Source: Haloplasma contractile (GTDB lineage Bacteria > Bacillota_I > Bacilli_A > Haloplasmatales > Haloplasmataceae). From it: a DNA stretch of 64,000 nucleotides. The position numbers and the translations under genes are program-made. The notes beneath the pieces were generated by a model that saw only the letters and a program-made list of their open reading frames with translations, searched no databases and was not told where the DNA came from. The stretch spans positions 1 to 64,000 of the forward strand of contig JAENYC010000015.1 in assembly GCA_016841945.1 (NCBI GenBank), in the 5' to 3' direction. Numbering within the stretch: position 1 is the first letter of the stretch; each line of letters starts with the position of its first letter. Below, piece after piece: positions 7,382-16,361 of the stretch.

Positions 7382-10300
7382 ACTTTTTTTGAATGCTTAA
7401 GTAATGCGAGAACTTTATCGATCTCTTCCTTCTGATTACGCCACCAATCACTTCCCCAAATTCTATGAATGACCCAACCATTTGTTTCTAAATACTTCTG
7501 ACGATGATAATCCCTTTCTTTAATAGATGGGATATGACTTGTATCTAATTCAATTCCTAATATATATTGATTCGTTTTTCTATCCTTAATTGCTAAATTA
7601 ATCTTATGTATACCTGTTCCTACATTTCTTTTAACATCAAAACCAATATTCGTTAGTTCATCATAGACACTTTGTTCAAATTCATTTATTTTTTCATTCC
7701 TATCGTCTTCAATATGGTCACTTAACCGATATAGAATCTTTTGCGCAGTTTCATTATCCTTCTCACTAATTGCTTTAACATATTCTAAATAATCTCTTAA
7801 TAGTTTTGGACCTTTATTTTTTAGATCATCCACATGAAGTTCAAATGGTTCTATAGAGGTTATCACATAGATTTTTTTCTTCGCTCGACTGATTGCAACA
7901 TTTAATCTATTTTCTCCACCTTCATTATTTAACCAACCAAATTGTCTAACAATTCGATTTTGTTCATTTGGTGCATATCCAATGGAAAAGATTATGATAT
8001 CTCGTTCATCCCCCTGAACATTCTCTATATTTTTAACAAATAATTGATCTTTACCCTCTTTCAACTTCTCACTTGATATTTCTTGATAAAACTTTTGATT
8101 ATATAAACACTCTTGTTCTATTTTATCTAAAATCAAATCTTTTTGAGTAGAGTTAAAGGTAATAATCCCAATTGTCTCATCCGTTCTTTCTTTAAATATC
8201 TTTTTAAGTAGTGTAATGATTTCATCTGCTTCCACTTCATTTTTTCTATCAAGCCAGCGACCATTCACCTTAATTCTTTCAATAGGACGCTTATGAGATA
8301 ACTCTGGGTTAGGGCAGACATGTAACCCACCATTATAAAAAGCGTAGTTAGAAAAAGCAATGAGTTCTTCATAATGAGAACGATAATGATAATTTAGCAT
8401 GACCTCAGGATAGCGATGTTTCGCTAAATCTAATAAACTATCTTCTTCTAATACACCGCTGTATTCATCATAATCAACCTCTTCACTATCTATCCGTCCA
8501 ACGCCAAACTTAGAAGGACGTAATTGTTTACTATCTCCTGCGATAATGGCTTTTTTTCCACGATATAGAATAGGCACCGCATTTTCAATAAACATCTGTG
8601 AAGCCTCGTCAAAAATAACTAAATCAAACAATGTCTCCTTAAGCGGCATGAGCTCAGAAATACCAACAGGTGTCAATAACCACACATAAATACTATTAAA
8701 TAGTTCTAAATTAAATTCTTTTACCAGTTTTGGAATCGACCATTTCCGCTTACTATCACATTTTCTTTTTAATTCATTGAGACGTTTGGATTGTTTTTGA
8801 AACACTTCCTTTATATTTCGTTGTAGAAGATTATATAAACATTCAAAGGTTAATTTTTCTTTCTCATTAGCCAAATGAGTAATCTTATCCCTAATATCTC
8901 GATACCGTTCAGTTGTAATTAAAATTTGATCATATTTATGTTCAAAGGATAAAATTTCGACAGTGGTAAATACATCTATTAAGTATTCGTTCACTTTTTG
9001 AAAATTAATATTTAACTTCTGACTTAAATAAAAACAATATTCGAAGTATTTTTTCTCCACATTACTCAAACTATCATAAACATTTTTATTAAACACGTAT
9101 TTTGAATAAGAATTAATCGCATTTATAAAAAAGTGAATGTCATCATACATGACTTTTTTGACTTTCTTTCTTTGTTTTCCACCAATTTTCATGCTTAAAG
9201 ATTTAATCGTATTTAATAATTGTTTGTTTTTTCGATTCAATCTAAATTTTGTCAACCATCCAAACTGATTATACAATTCAACATAAAATGGAATTTCATA
9301 AAAATCTTTCGTCGTAATATGTAAATCTGTCTCGGTAATATTATCTCTGAAATAAGCATAGATACTTTCATATTTAACGTATTCTTTATAGATTAGTAAA
9401 TTATGATAAACAGAAGACTGTTTAAACATCTGTTTTAATCTCAATAATTCTTTAAGCGAAAAAGGATTTTTAAGTCTTTTATGACTCACTTCTTTAAACA
9501 ATTTTTTTATTTCTAAGTCATCAAAATTTAGTTTGCGAGAATTTTGATATAAATCTCGTAAACTCGCTTTTAATGCTGTTTTAGAATCTAATAGGGTTTC
9601 TAATTCAATTATTTTTTCTAATTCTTGATTAATTTCTACTGATTTATTCTTTATTCTATTTTTATTAATATAAAACTCATCATCTAACTCAAGTAATGAC
9701 TTTAATTGTTTATAAAATAAATCCTTATTATTAGGATCATCAATATATAAGACAAAATCACTTATCTTACCCAATCTATTGTATATAACATCAAGTGCTG
9801 TCTTCTTTTCTGATACAACAAGTACTTTTTTATTTTGCATCACTGCTTGAGATATTAAAGAGGTAATGGTTTGTGATTTTCCAGTACCAGGTGGCCCTTG
9901 TATTACCATTGCTGTTTCTTTATTCATATCAGATAGGACTTTTTCTTGTGAATAATTCATTTGATTGATATAGTATAGGTTTTGTTCACGAATTTCTTTA
10001 TTTGATTGATTAGTTCTTTTCTTGACCGGATTGTCTATCCCTACAAATAAATCACTGACTAATTGACTGATGAATTTATGGTTAATGATTTCATTATAAT
10101 CTCTTTGTATCGCATTACTATAAGTAGGAAATGCACCTAATACACAATACGATTTTAGTAATAAATTGTCATTTTCATATTGAGGAAAGGTTAAATTTGT
10201 GGTTTCAAAAAACTCTTCTACTAATTTTAGTGACTTATTTTTGATATTTACATGATATTTTTTAAAATATGCTATCGCATCTTCTATAAATGTTTCCTTA

Positions 10301-11085
10301 GACATATTTTCAACAACATCATTCTCAATCACTTCATTTTTATTATTAAACTTATTATTCGCAATTGCGATTGTTGAGTTGTATAAAATATCACGACTAT
10401 TATCAAACATCAAACGATATTCATTATTGACGACCTCTATTTCAGCAGGAAACAACATTAAGGGGGCTTTAATTTTAAAATCAAATAATTTCCCCTCTAC
10501 ATAAGGATAAGCTAAATACAATATTTCTTGTCCCTTTTCAACCCTTATTTTTTCGACTTCACGATACAAAGTCTTTATCGCTTGATAATCTTCAACTGCT
10601 TTTTCATTCTTATCCCTATCAAAACGAACTTTCGCAATCACATATTGTCTTTTACTCTCACTTAAAAAAGCATCAATAATTCTATTCACATTATTTAATC
10701 TCATCATATCAAAAGCTGTTTTCTTCGTTAATCGATTTGTATAAAGCAATCTATTTTTTTGATTAATATTGACTAATTTATTATTTAATTTCTGAAGAAT
10801 CTCTAATTCTTTTTTATTCGTTCGTCCATAAGAATACGTCTCTTTAATATGTTCATTAACAACGGATAAAAATCTTTTGCCGTATTTTTGTACAAAAACA
10901 TCACCAACACCACGTATTTTTTTAAAATCGGAAATATTCTCAGGCATCAAATGAACAATAGAAGTTAAAACATCGTCATTACACACAACGACGCGTTTCA
11001 TCTTCTTTTTAAATTTATTTTTAAAACTTTCGTTTTTAATTTTATCTCTTAAATCAACTAATTTTGAATAAAGTATTTGATCCAT
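7375..11085 (-). CDS. HRDC-DUF4011-SF1 helicase-Vsr-like nuclease protein
   Basis: 1236 residues. (1) 1-85: HRDC-like helical domain (FKKIRGVGDVFVQKYG). (2) about 95-240: DUF4011-like region (KNRLLYTNR and APLMLFPAEIEV). (3) 385-1080: superfamily 1 helicase with Walker A GPPGTGKS at 397-404, Walker B DEAS at 826-829, motif III GDSKQLRPS at 850-858, QGDERD at 1024-1029 and motif VI RLNVAISRAKKK from 1060. The 420-800 insert is long, helical and Lys-rich. (4) 1130-1225: Vsr/MTES_1575-like PD-(D/E)xK domain (FEQSVYDELTNIGF, LGIELD, RIWGSDWWR). In that fold I expect Asp in IDLA; here it is Asn1163 (INLA), while Glu1137 and Glu1179/Asp1181 are kept, so nuclease activity may be altered. Proteins of this layout occur in anti-phage defence islands. 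It is a lone gene with its own terminator between housekeeping genes. Defence is inferred from architecture only. Confidence 0.75.
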   Translation of the reverse strand: MDQILYSKLVDLRDKIKNESFKNKFKKKMKRVVVCNDDVLTSIVHLMPENISDFKKIRGVGDVFVQKYGKRFLSVVNEHIKETYSYGRTNKKELEILQKLNNKLVNINQKNRLLYTNRLTKKTAFDMMRLNNVNRIIDAFLSESKRQYVIAKVRFDRDKNEKAVEDYQAIKTLYREVEKIRVEKGQEILYLAYPYVEGKLFDFKIKAPLMLFPAEIEVVNNEYRLMFDNSRDILYNSTIAIANNKFNNKNEVIENDVVENMSKETFIEDAIAYFKKYHVNIKNKSLKLVEEFFETTNLTFPQYENDNLLLKSYCVLGAFPTYSNAIQRDYNEIINHKFISQLVSDLFVGIDNPVKKRTNQSNKEIREQNLYYINQMNYSQEKVLSDMNKETAMVIQGPPGTGKSQTITSLISQAVMQNKKVLVVSEKKTALDVIYNRLGKISDFVLYIDDPNNKDLFYKQLKSLLELDDEFYINKNRIKNKSVEINQELEKIIELETLLDSKTALKASLRDLYQNSRKLNFDDLEIKKLFKEVSHKRLKNPFSLKELLRLKQMFKQSSVYHNLLIYKEYVKYESIYAYFRDNITETDLHITTKDFYEIPFYVELYNQFGWLTKFRLNRKNKQLLNTIKSLSMKIGGKQRKKVKKVMYDDIHFFINAINSYSKYVFNKNVYDSLSNVEKKYFEYCFYLSQKLNINFQKVNEYLIDVFTTVEILSFEHKYDQILITTERYRDIRDKITHLANEKEKLTFECLYNLLQRNIKEVFQKQSKRLNELKRKCDSKRKWSIPKLVKEFNLELFNSIYVWLLTPVGISELMPLKETLFDLVIFDEASQMFIENAVPILYRGKKAIIAGDSKQLRPSKFGVGRIDSEEVDYDEYSGVLEEDSLLDLAKHRYPEVMLNYHYRSHYEELIAFSNYAFYNGGLHVCPNPELSHKRPIERIKVNGRWLDRKNEVEADEIITLLKKIFKERTDETIGIITFNSTQKDLILDKIEQECLYNQKFYQEISSEKLKEGKDQLFVKNIENVQGDERDIIIFSIGYAPNEQNRIVRQFGWLNNEGGENRLNVAISRAKKKIYVITSIEPFELHVDDLKNKGPKLLRDYLEYVKAISEKDNETAQKILYRLSDHIEDDRNEKINEFEQSVYDELTNIGFDVKRNVGTGIHKINLAIKDRKTNQYILGIELDTSHIPSIKERDYHRQKYLETNGWVIHRIWGSDWWRNQKEEIDKVLALLKHSKKVL

Positions 11086-11136
11086 GTCTTTTTCACCTCG
11101 ACTTTCAATATGTCTATTTTAACACAATCACTTTGT

Positions 11137-11164
11137 AAAAAAAAGAAGCAAAATCATGCTTCTT
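11137..11164 (-). terminator. terminator of ldh
   Basis: AGAAGCA/TGCTTCT hairpin followed by eight U on the minus strand, 10 bp after the ldh stop. Confidence 0.9.
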
Positions 11165-11174
11165 GTCAAATTCA

Positions 11175-12125
11175 TTAAATCTTCATATCATTGATTAAAT
11201 TTTGTAGTATAGTTGCACTTTTTTTAAATTTTTCTTGTGCTTCTGTATTCATGTTTATTTTGACAACTTCTCTTATTCCTTGTCGATTAATGATGGCTGG
11301 CATCCCAATGTATAATTTGTCGACATCATAATATTTTTCGACATAACTACTCACTGGAATAATCATATTAGAGTCATTAAAGATTGCTTTTGTGATATGA
11401 CATAAAGCCATTCCAATACCATAATATGTCGAATTTTTACGTTCAATAATTTTATAGGCTGCATCGCGTACATCGACATAAATCTTTTCTAAATCCTCGT
11501 ATTTGAACTTTTCATGCTCATTAATAACGTCTAGTAACGGTTTAATACTCACATAGGCATTACTCCATAGTGGAAATTCGCTATCCCCATGCTCCCCAAT
11601 AATATAGGCATGAATATTTTTACTGTGTATGTTGAGATAATTCGACAAGAGATAACGTAGTCTTGCTGAATCAAGTGAGGTACCAGAGCCAAACACTTGT
11701 CGAATTTCTAAGTTTGATGTCTTATATGCAACATAAGTCATAATGTCGACTGGATTTGTGGTAATAAGTAAAATGCCGTCAAAATTTTGTTTCATTACAC
11801 TTTCGACAATACTTTTAATAATCTTAGAATTTTTATTCAACAAATCAAGACGTGTTTCATCTTCTTTTTGCGCTGCACCAGCCGTTACAACAACAATATC
11901 AGCATCTTGACATGAATCATAATCTCCAGCGTATATCTTCATGTCTCTTGGCGCAAAAGCTAAGCCATGATTTAAGTCCATCGCTTCTCCTTCTGCTTTT
12001 TCTTTATTTATGTCAATGAGTACCAGTTCATCACAACCTCCTTGATTCAGAAGTGCATATGCATAACTCATACCAACAAATCCAGTGCCAACTAAAACGA
12101 CTTTTCGCGTATCATCACATTTCAT
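11175..12125 (-). CDS. ldh: L-lactate dehydrogenase
   Basis: 316 residues; reduces pyruvate to L-lactate with NADH. Rossmann motif GTGFVG at 13-18, catalytic His179 in IIGEHGDSEFPLWS, substrate-binding Arg in SARLRYLL and Gln86-Lys87 in the specificity loop, where malate dehydrogenases carry Arg. The start at 12125 is chosen because AGGAG lies 8 bases upstream; the frame is open for ten more codons. It lies only 37 bp downstream of the yolD-like gene with no terminator or obvious promoter in between, so it may be read from the DNA-repair operon promoter. No Rex-type site was seen in front of it. Confidence 0.96.
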   Translation of the reverse strand: MKCDDTRKVVLVGTGFVGMSYAYALLNQGGCDELVLIDINKEKAEGEAMDLNHGLAFAPRDMKIYAGDYDSCQDADIVVVTAGAAQKEDETRLDLLNKNSKIIKSIVESVMKQNFDGILLITTNPVDIMTYVAYKTSNLEIRQVFGSGTSLDSARLRYLLSNYLNIHSKNIHAYIIGEHGDSEFPLWSNAYVSIKPLLDVINEHEKFKYEDLEKIYVDVRDAAYKIIERKNSTYYGIGMALCHITKAIFNDSNMIIPVSSYVEKYYDVDKLYIGMPAIINRQGIREVVKINMNTEAQEKFKKSATILQNLINDMKI

Positions 12126-12162
12126 GAAATCACTCCTCGACAGGTATTTTTCCACATAATAA

Positions 12163-12489
12163 TCAGATTAATTCAATATTTACTATATTTGAAATACTAA
12201 ATTTATCTCTCTTCTGATTATTTTCAATCACAATCATCTTTCTAATCCCATCGATTTTAATAATTTTACCTTCAACAAGATAGATATAACCGTCATGATA
12301 ATAATTTAAGCTCACCACTTCTTTATTCTCAAAACATCTAAACAAAATTTCATTTAACTCATTTAGTTGATCTTCACTTAATATCGGACGGTCTACCTTA
12401 TTCATTTCATGAATTAACTTATTAATATATTCTGCTTGTTCAGGAAGAGAGGCAAAAGGTTGCCACTTCACCATTCCCCGTTGTTTCAA
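12163..12489 (-). CDS. YolD-like protein
   Basis: 108 residues with the YolD-like core: RGMVKWQPFASLPEQAEYINKL at the N terminus (the motif K/R-W-x-P-F-x-A/S-L-P) and a beta-rich C-terminal half. YolD-like proteins are the regular partners of UvrX/YqjW-type Y-family polymerases, encoded directly downstream as here (3 bp gap). The start is TTG with GGAG 9 bases upstream; the RBS is formed by the last codons of the polymerase gene. Proposed role: accessory factor for translesion synthesis, by analogy. Confidence 0.82.
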   Translation of the reverse strand: MKQRGMVKWQPFASLPEQAEYINKLIHEMNKVDRPILSEDQLNELNEILFRCFENKEVVSLNYYHDGYIYLVEGKIIKIDGIRKMIVIENNQKRDKFSISNIVNIELI

Positions 12490-12492
12490 TCC

Positions 12493-13773
12493 CTACATCT
12501 CCTTTCTTTTATGATCATCTAATTCAGCATAGTGTCCACCAATTAACTTACTTCTTCTAATTGAGGTGGCCTTATCTAAATAAGATACCCCTCTTAATAT
12601 ACTGCGTTTTCCAAATTTTTTTCTGATTTCATCCATGGTATAAGCTAAACGTTGTTGTTTCGCTCTATCATCAAATAAACCTAGTTGAATCGGCCTATCA
12701 TTTGATAACTTACCAATACTAATGGCAATAGACCGAATGGGTCTGCCATCATAGAATTTATTAAATAGATGTTGACAGGCCTCATATATTTCATGTGTAA
12801 GATTTGTTGGTTCATCAAGGGTAATTTGACGAGAAAAACCTCCACCACCAACTTCCTTTGAATAACCAATACTTAAGTGTATGGTTTTACCCATTTTCCT
12901 TCTCATTCTAATGCGCATACCTAATTCCTCACATTGTTCTAACATGACAATTCGGACGTTTTCATAATAGTCTTCAAATAGCGTTTGCCCAATACAATAA
13001 TTGTGATCATGAATGACATGAGGATGTCTGATGACACTTCTATCAATTCCATGGCTATGATAATATAATTCTTCACCAATAATTCCAAATTTTTTGCTTA
13101 ATCTATTTACATCATATTTCGCAATATCTCCAACACTATACATTCCCATTGAATTTAATGATTTTTCTAAATGCCTACCGATCCCCCACATGTCAGAAAG
13201 TGGCGTAACTGGCCATAGTTTTTCTTCTACATCATGATAATTCCAATACGCGATGCCATCTGGATTCTTTTTCGCTTCTAAATCAAGGGATAACTTCGCA
13301 AGTAACATATTCGGACCACTACCACAAGCAGAACGTAATCCTGTTTGATTAAAAATATCATCCATAATAATTTTAGCCATCTCATTTATATCTTGTGCGA
13401 ATAAATGCATTGATTCTGTCACATCTAAAAAACTTTCATCAACAGAATAAATATGTAAATCTTCTTTTGGAACATAATTTAAAAAAATCTCTATAACCTT
13501 TTGGGAATATTCCAAATATGCTCGCATACGAGCAGGTGCAAAGACAATTCCTTTATCTTTAGGTAATTCATAAAAACGACATCTATTTTTATATCCTAAC
13601 TTCTTAAGTCCTGGGGAAATCGCAAGCACAATACTTCCATCCCGTTCAACATTACCAACAACCGCAAGTTTATCCACCATTGGGTCAAGTCCACGTATCA
13701 CACATTCACAACTGGCATAAAATCCACGTAAATCAATACATAAGATATGGCGATTATCAGGATACTCTAGCAT
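12493..13773 (-). CDS. Y-family DNA polymerase (UvrX/YqjW-like)
   Basis: About 426 residues from the ATG at 13773. Palm motif 1 is ILCIDLRGFYASCE with Asp14, motif 2 is YSVDESFLDV with Asp112 and Glu113, the metal-binding triad of translesion polymerases. The helix-hairpin-helix stretch (PLSDMWGIGRHLEKSLNSMGMYSVGDIA) and a little-finger domain follow. The CxE in ASCECV and the YolD-like partner place it in the UvrX/YqjW/UmuC-like group rather than DinB proper. No beta-clamp motif was searched. The frame is open for 37 codons upstream but the promoter and operators lie there, so the downstream start is right. Likely SOS-induced (see operators). Confidence 0.9.
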   Translation of the reverse strand: MLEYPDNRHILCIDLRGFYASCECVIRGLDPMVDKLAVVGNVERDGSIVLAISPGLKKLGYKNRCRFYELPKDKGIVFAPARMRAYLEYSQKVIEIFLNYVPKEDLHIYSVDESFLDVTESMHLFAQDINEMAKIIMDDIFNQTGLRSACGSGPNMLLAKLSLDLEAKKNPDGIAYWNYHDVEEKLWPVTPLSDMWGIGRHLEKSLNSMGMYSVGDIAKYDVNRLSKKFGIIGEELYYHSHGIDRSVIRHPHVIHDHNYCIGQTLFEDYYENVRIVMLEQCEELGMRIRMRRKMGKTIHLSIGYSKEVGGGGFSRQITLDEPTNLTHEIYEACQHLFNKFYDGRPIRSIAISIGKLSNDRPIQLGLFDDRAKQQRLAYTMDEIRKKFGKRSILRGVSYLDKATSIRRSKLIGGHYAELDDHKRKEM

Positions 13774-13790
13774 AAAAATCACACTCATTT

Positions 13791-13804
13791 CAAACAAATG
13801 TTTG
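13791..13804 (-). promoter_or_regulatory. LexA-like operator 1
   Basis: CAAAC-N4-GTTTG palindrome just downstream of the polymerase -10, covering roughly +4 to +17. It resembles the Firmicutes LexA box CGAAC-N4-GTTCG with A/T replacing G/C at two symmetrical positions. Confidence 0.5.
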
Positions 13805-13813
13805 TTTACTATT

Positions 13814-13842
13814 ATTATATGCATTTTTCTATAAGAATTCAA
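13814..13842 (-). promoter_or_regulatory. promoter of the Y-polymerase operon
   Basis: TTGAAT, 17 bases, TATAAT on the minus strand, about 40 bp upstream of the start codon, flanked on both sides by the same palindrome. Confidence 0.75.
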
Positions 13843-13850
13843 CATAATTC

Positions 13851-13864
13851 CAAACATTTGTTTT
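13851..13864 (-). promoter_or_regulatory. LexA-like operator 2
   Basis: A second copy of the palindrome (core AAAC-N4-GTTT) upstream of the -35, 60 bp from operator 1 (centre to centre). Confidence 0.45.
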
Positions 13865-13884
13865 AGCAAATTATTCCATAGCAC

Positions 13885-13913
13885 TTTTAAAAAGAAAAAG
13901 AGTATGTTATAAT
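13885..13913 (+). promoter_or_regulatory. promoter of the GrpB-family gene
   Basis: TATAAT at 13908-13913 with a weak -35 (TTTTAA) 17 bases upstream, 36 bp before the start codon. Divergent to the polymerase promoter. Confidence 0.5.
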
Positions 13914-13948
13914 TTGGTAATCATCAAAAATTAAAAGGATGGGATAAA

Positions 13949-14494
13949 ATGACTGACCCAATTATCATTAAACCTTATGATACAAATTGGAAAGATAAAT
14001 TCCTAAAACTAGCGAAACCAATTAAAGACGAATTAGGAGATATTGCCCTACGTATTGATCACATTGGTTCAACTTCTATACCTCATCTACAAGCAAAACC
14101 TGTAATAGATATCCAAATATCTATTACAGACTTTGATTTATTACCCATTATAGAACCAAAACTAAATCAACTCGGTTATATCTTCCACAAAGATAATCCA
14201 GATAAAACACATCTATTTTTTAGAGAAAAAAATAATGAAAGAAATGTGCACATTCACATCAGAAAAGCACATTCTTTCGCAGAAGTCTTTCACTTATTAT
14301 TTAGAGATTACCTTCGGTCCCATAAAGATGAATGTAGACTTTATGAACAAACAAAACTCAAACTCGCAAAAAAATTCAAACATGAAAGAGCAAAATATAC
14401 TGAAGGAAAATCAGATGTCATCTGGGATATCATGCAAAGAGCTTATAAATGGAACCAAATAATAGGTTGGTTTCCAGGAGATAGTGATTTATAA
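13949..14494 (+). CDS. GrpB/UPF0157 family nucleotidyltransferase-like protein
   Basis: 181 residues. IKPYDTNWKDKFLKLAKPIKDEL...RIDHIGSTSIPHLQAKPVIDIQI is the hallmark of the GrpB family: a GS-x-S (HIGSTS) followed by a D-x-Q/D (IDIQI), a nucleotidyltransferase-fold active site. The middle has the HIHIRKAHSFAEVFHLLFRDYLRSH segment and the C terminus the Lys-rich K-x-x-Y-T-x-x-K motif. The biochemical role is not established; some relatives are fused to dephospho-CoA kinase. One of very few plus-strand genes here; it has its own promoter and terminator, which suggests it was inserted separately. RBS AAGGATG. Confidence 0.88.
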   Translation: MTDPIIIKPYDTNWKDKFLKLAKPIKDELGDIALRIDHIGSTSIPHLQAKPVIDIQISITDFDLLPIIEPKLNQLGYIFHKDNPDKTHLFFREKNNERNVHIHIRKAHSFAEVFHLLFRDYLRSHKDECRLYEQTKLKLAKKFKHERAKYTEGKSDVIWDIMQRAYKWNQIIGWFPGDSDL

Positions 14495-14525
14495 GGTTTA
14501 TGTGCAAATTTTGTATAATATAGAT

Positions 14526-14563
14526 AAAAATGAAGTTAGGATTAATCCTAACTTCATTTTTTT
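14526..14563. terminator. bidirectional terminator between grpB-like gene and hydA
   Basis: A perfect 26 bp palindrome (14531-14556) with an A run on one side and a T run on the other, placed between convergent genes, so it can end both messages. Confidence 0.9.
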
Positions 14564-14565
14564 GA

Positions 14566-16359
14566 TTACTTATCTTTTAAATGCTCATTAAAAATACCAC
14601 GTTTTGTATAATGTGTATGAAGGTATTTATGAGATTTATGACCTAATGGCTTTTCTAAATAATCTTCATATATTTTCTTAATAAATGGATTTTCATGAGA
14701 TTTTCTAATTGTTTTATTTTCATCTTCTTTATAGATTGCCTGTAATCTTTTTTCTCTTACATAATTATTGGTTGGACGTGGTTGACCTCCACCACTAATA
14801 CAACCACCAGGACAACCCATTACTTCAATGAAATGATATGGTGATGTACCATTAGCGATTTCTTCCATAAGCTTTTTCGCACCACTTAATCCACTTGTAA
14901 CCGCTACTTTTACATTTACACCATCTAAGAAACCATATTCAGGAAGTGGGTTTTCTATAAGCACTTCTGCTTCTTTTATTTTTTCAAAACCAACAATTGG
15001 TGTGACATGTAAATTATCAAATGGAATTTCTCTACCAGTTACGATTTCATAAACTGTTCTAAGCGCTGCTTCCATAACACCACCTGTTGTTGCAAATATA
15101 TCCGCTGCACCTGTTGATAAACCTAATGGATTATCAAACTCACTATCTCCTAATGTTTTAAAGTCAATACCAGCATCTTTAATCATTCTTGCTAGTTCTC
15201 TTGTCGTTAATACAGCATCTACATCTGGATAACCTGTTGAATTCATCTCAGGACGTGTGATTTCATATTTCTTTGCTGTACATGGCATCACTGAAACGAC
15301 ATATACATCTTCTGGTTTTACTCCAACCTTATCTGCATAGAATGATTTCGCCAGTGCTCCTAACATCATATGTGGTGATTTACAAGTTGATAGATGTCCT
15401 AGTTTTTCTGGAAATGCATGTTCTACATATTTAATCCATCCAGGACTACAACTTGTAATCATCGGAAGTTTTGTTTCTTTCTTTAATTTAAGTGCATCTG
15501 TCACACGTGTTAAGAACTCTGTTCCTTCTTCCATAATGGTTAAATCAGCCGCAAAGTTTGTATCAAACACATCATCAAATCCAATGTCTCTTAATGCTTG
15601 AACCATTTTTCCTGTTACAAGGTTACCTGGTTCGTAATCAAACTCTTCTCCAAGTGCCGCTCTTATGGCTGGTGCTGTTTGAATGACAACACGTTTTTTA
15701 CCATCATATAGTGCATCCCAAACTTTATCAACTGCACTCTTTTCTTGTAATGCACCAACTGGACAAACCATCACACATTGTCCACAATTACTACAATTTA
15801 CTGAATTGAGTGGTAAATCCTCTGGTGGACCGATGACAGTCTTAAATCCTCTATTCTGTGCGTTCATAACACCAATACCTTGAATTTCATTACATACGGT
15901 TACACAACGTCTACATAAAATACATTTTGATGTATCTCTTACAATTGAAGGTGATGAGTCATCAATATATGTTTTAGATCTTTCACCTTCAAAACGGAAA
16001 TCTTCTATTTGTAGTAGCTCTCCTAATTTTTGAAATTCACAATCATGACTTCTTGCACAGTTCAGACAATTTCTTGGATGATCTGATAACATTAATTCAT
16101 AAATCACTTTTCTTGCTTCTCTGACTTTTTTGGTATTGGTTCTTACAACCATCCCTTCTCTTACTTTGACCATACATGAAGATTGAAGTGTTCTAGCACC
16201 TTCTACTTCAACAACACAAATCCTGCATGAACCAATCTGATGTACACCCTCAAGATAACATAGCTGAGGAATAATAATATTATTTTCTTTTGCAGCTTCT
16301 AGTATGGTCATCCCTTCTTTTGCTTGAACCTTTTTATTATTAATCGTTAGGTTAATCAA
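14566..16359 (-). CDS. hydA: [FeFe] hydrogenase catalytic subunit HydA
   Basis: 597 residues; catalyses 2H+ + 2e- to H2. N-terminal [2Fe-2S] domain (Cys34, 45, 48, 62), His-ligated [4Fe-4S] domain (His94, Cys98, 101, 107), two [4Fe-4S] clusters (Cys146/149/152/156 and 189/192/195/199), then the H-cluster domain with TSCSPGW at 302-308, MPCTAKKYE from 359 and the GCPGGCISGGGQP loop from 515. Ends with the small-subunit-like tail SHKYLHTHY. It lacks the C-terminal [2Fe-2S] domain found in Thermotoga HydA. TTG start with AGGAGG seven bases upstream; the last codons of hydB form this RBS. Last gene of hydC-hydB-hydA. H-cluster maturases HydE, F, G are not in the window. Subunit partners imply an NAD(H)-linked, probably ferredoxin-bifurcating enzyme (inference). 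Confidence 0.95.
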   Translation of the reverse strand: MINLTINNKKVQAKEGMTILEAAKENNIIIPQLCYLEGVHQIGSCRICVVEVEGARTLQSSCMVKVREGMVVRTNTKKVREARKVIYELMLSDHPRNCLNCARSHDCEFQKLGELLQIEDFRFEGERSKTYIDDSSPSIVRDTSKCILCRRCVTVCNEIQGIGVMNAQNRGFKTVIGPPEDLPLNSVNCSNCGQCVMVCPVGALQEKSAVDKVWDALYDGKKRVVIQTAPAIRAALGEEFDYEPGNLVTGKMVQALRDIGFDDVFDTNFAADLTIMEEGTEFLTRVTDALKLKKETKLPMITSCSPGWIKYVEHAFPEKLGHLSTCKSPHMMLGALAKSFYADKVGVKPEDVYVVSVMPCTAKKYEITRPEMNSTGYPDVDAVLTTRELARMIKDAGIDFKTLGDSEFDNPLGLSTGAADIFATTGGVMEAALRTVYEIVTGREIPFDNLHVTPIVGFEKIKEAEVLIENPLPEYGFLDGVNVKVAVTSGLSGAKKLMEEIANGTSPYHFIEVMGCPGGCISGGGQPRPTNNYVREKRLQAIYKEDENKTIRKSHENPFIKKIYEDYLEKPLGHKSHKYLHTHYTKRGIFNEHLKDK

Positions 16360-16361
16360 AC

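Noticed and set aside
7375-11085. RecQ helicase, because of the HRDC domain
   Set aside because: The motor is superfamily 1 (GPPGTGKS, DEAS, GDSKQLRP), HRDC is at the N terminus and no RecQ-Ct zinc domain is present.
12493-13773. DinB (Pol IV) or UV-damage UmuC of proteobacterial type
   Set aside because: The YolD-like partner and the ASCECV motif place it with UvrX/YqjW-type polymerases.
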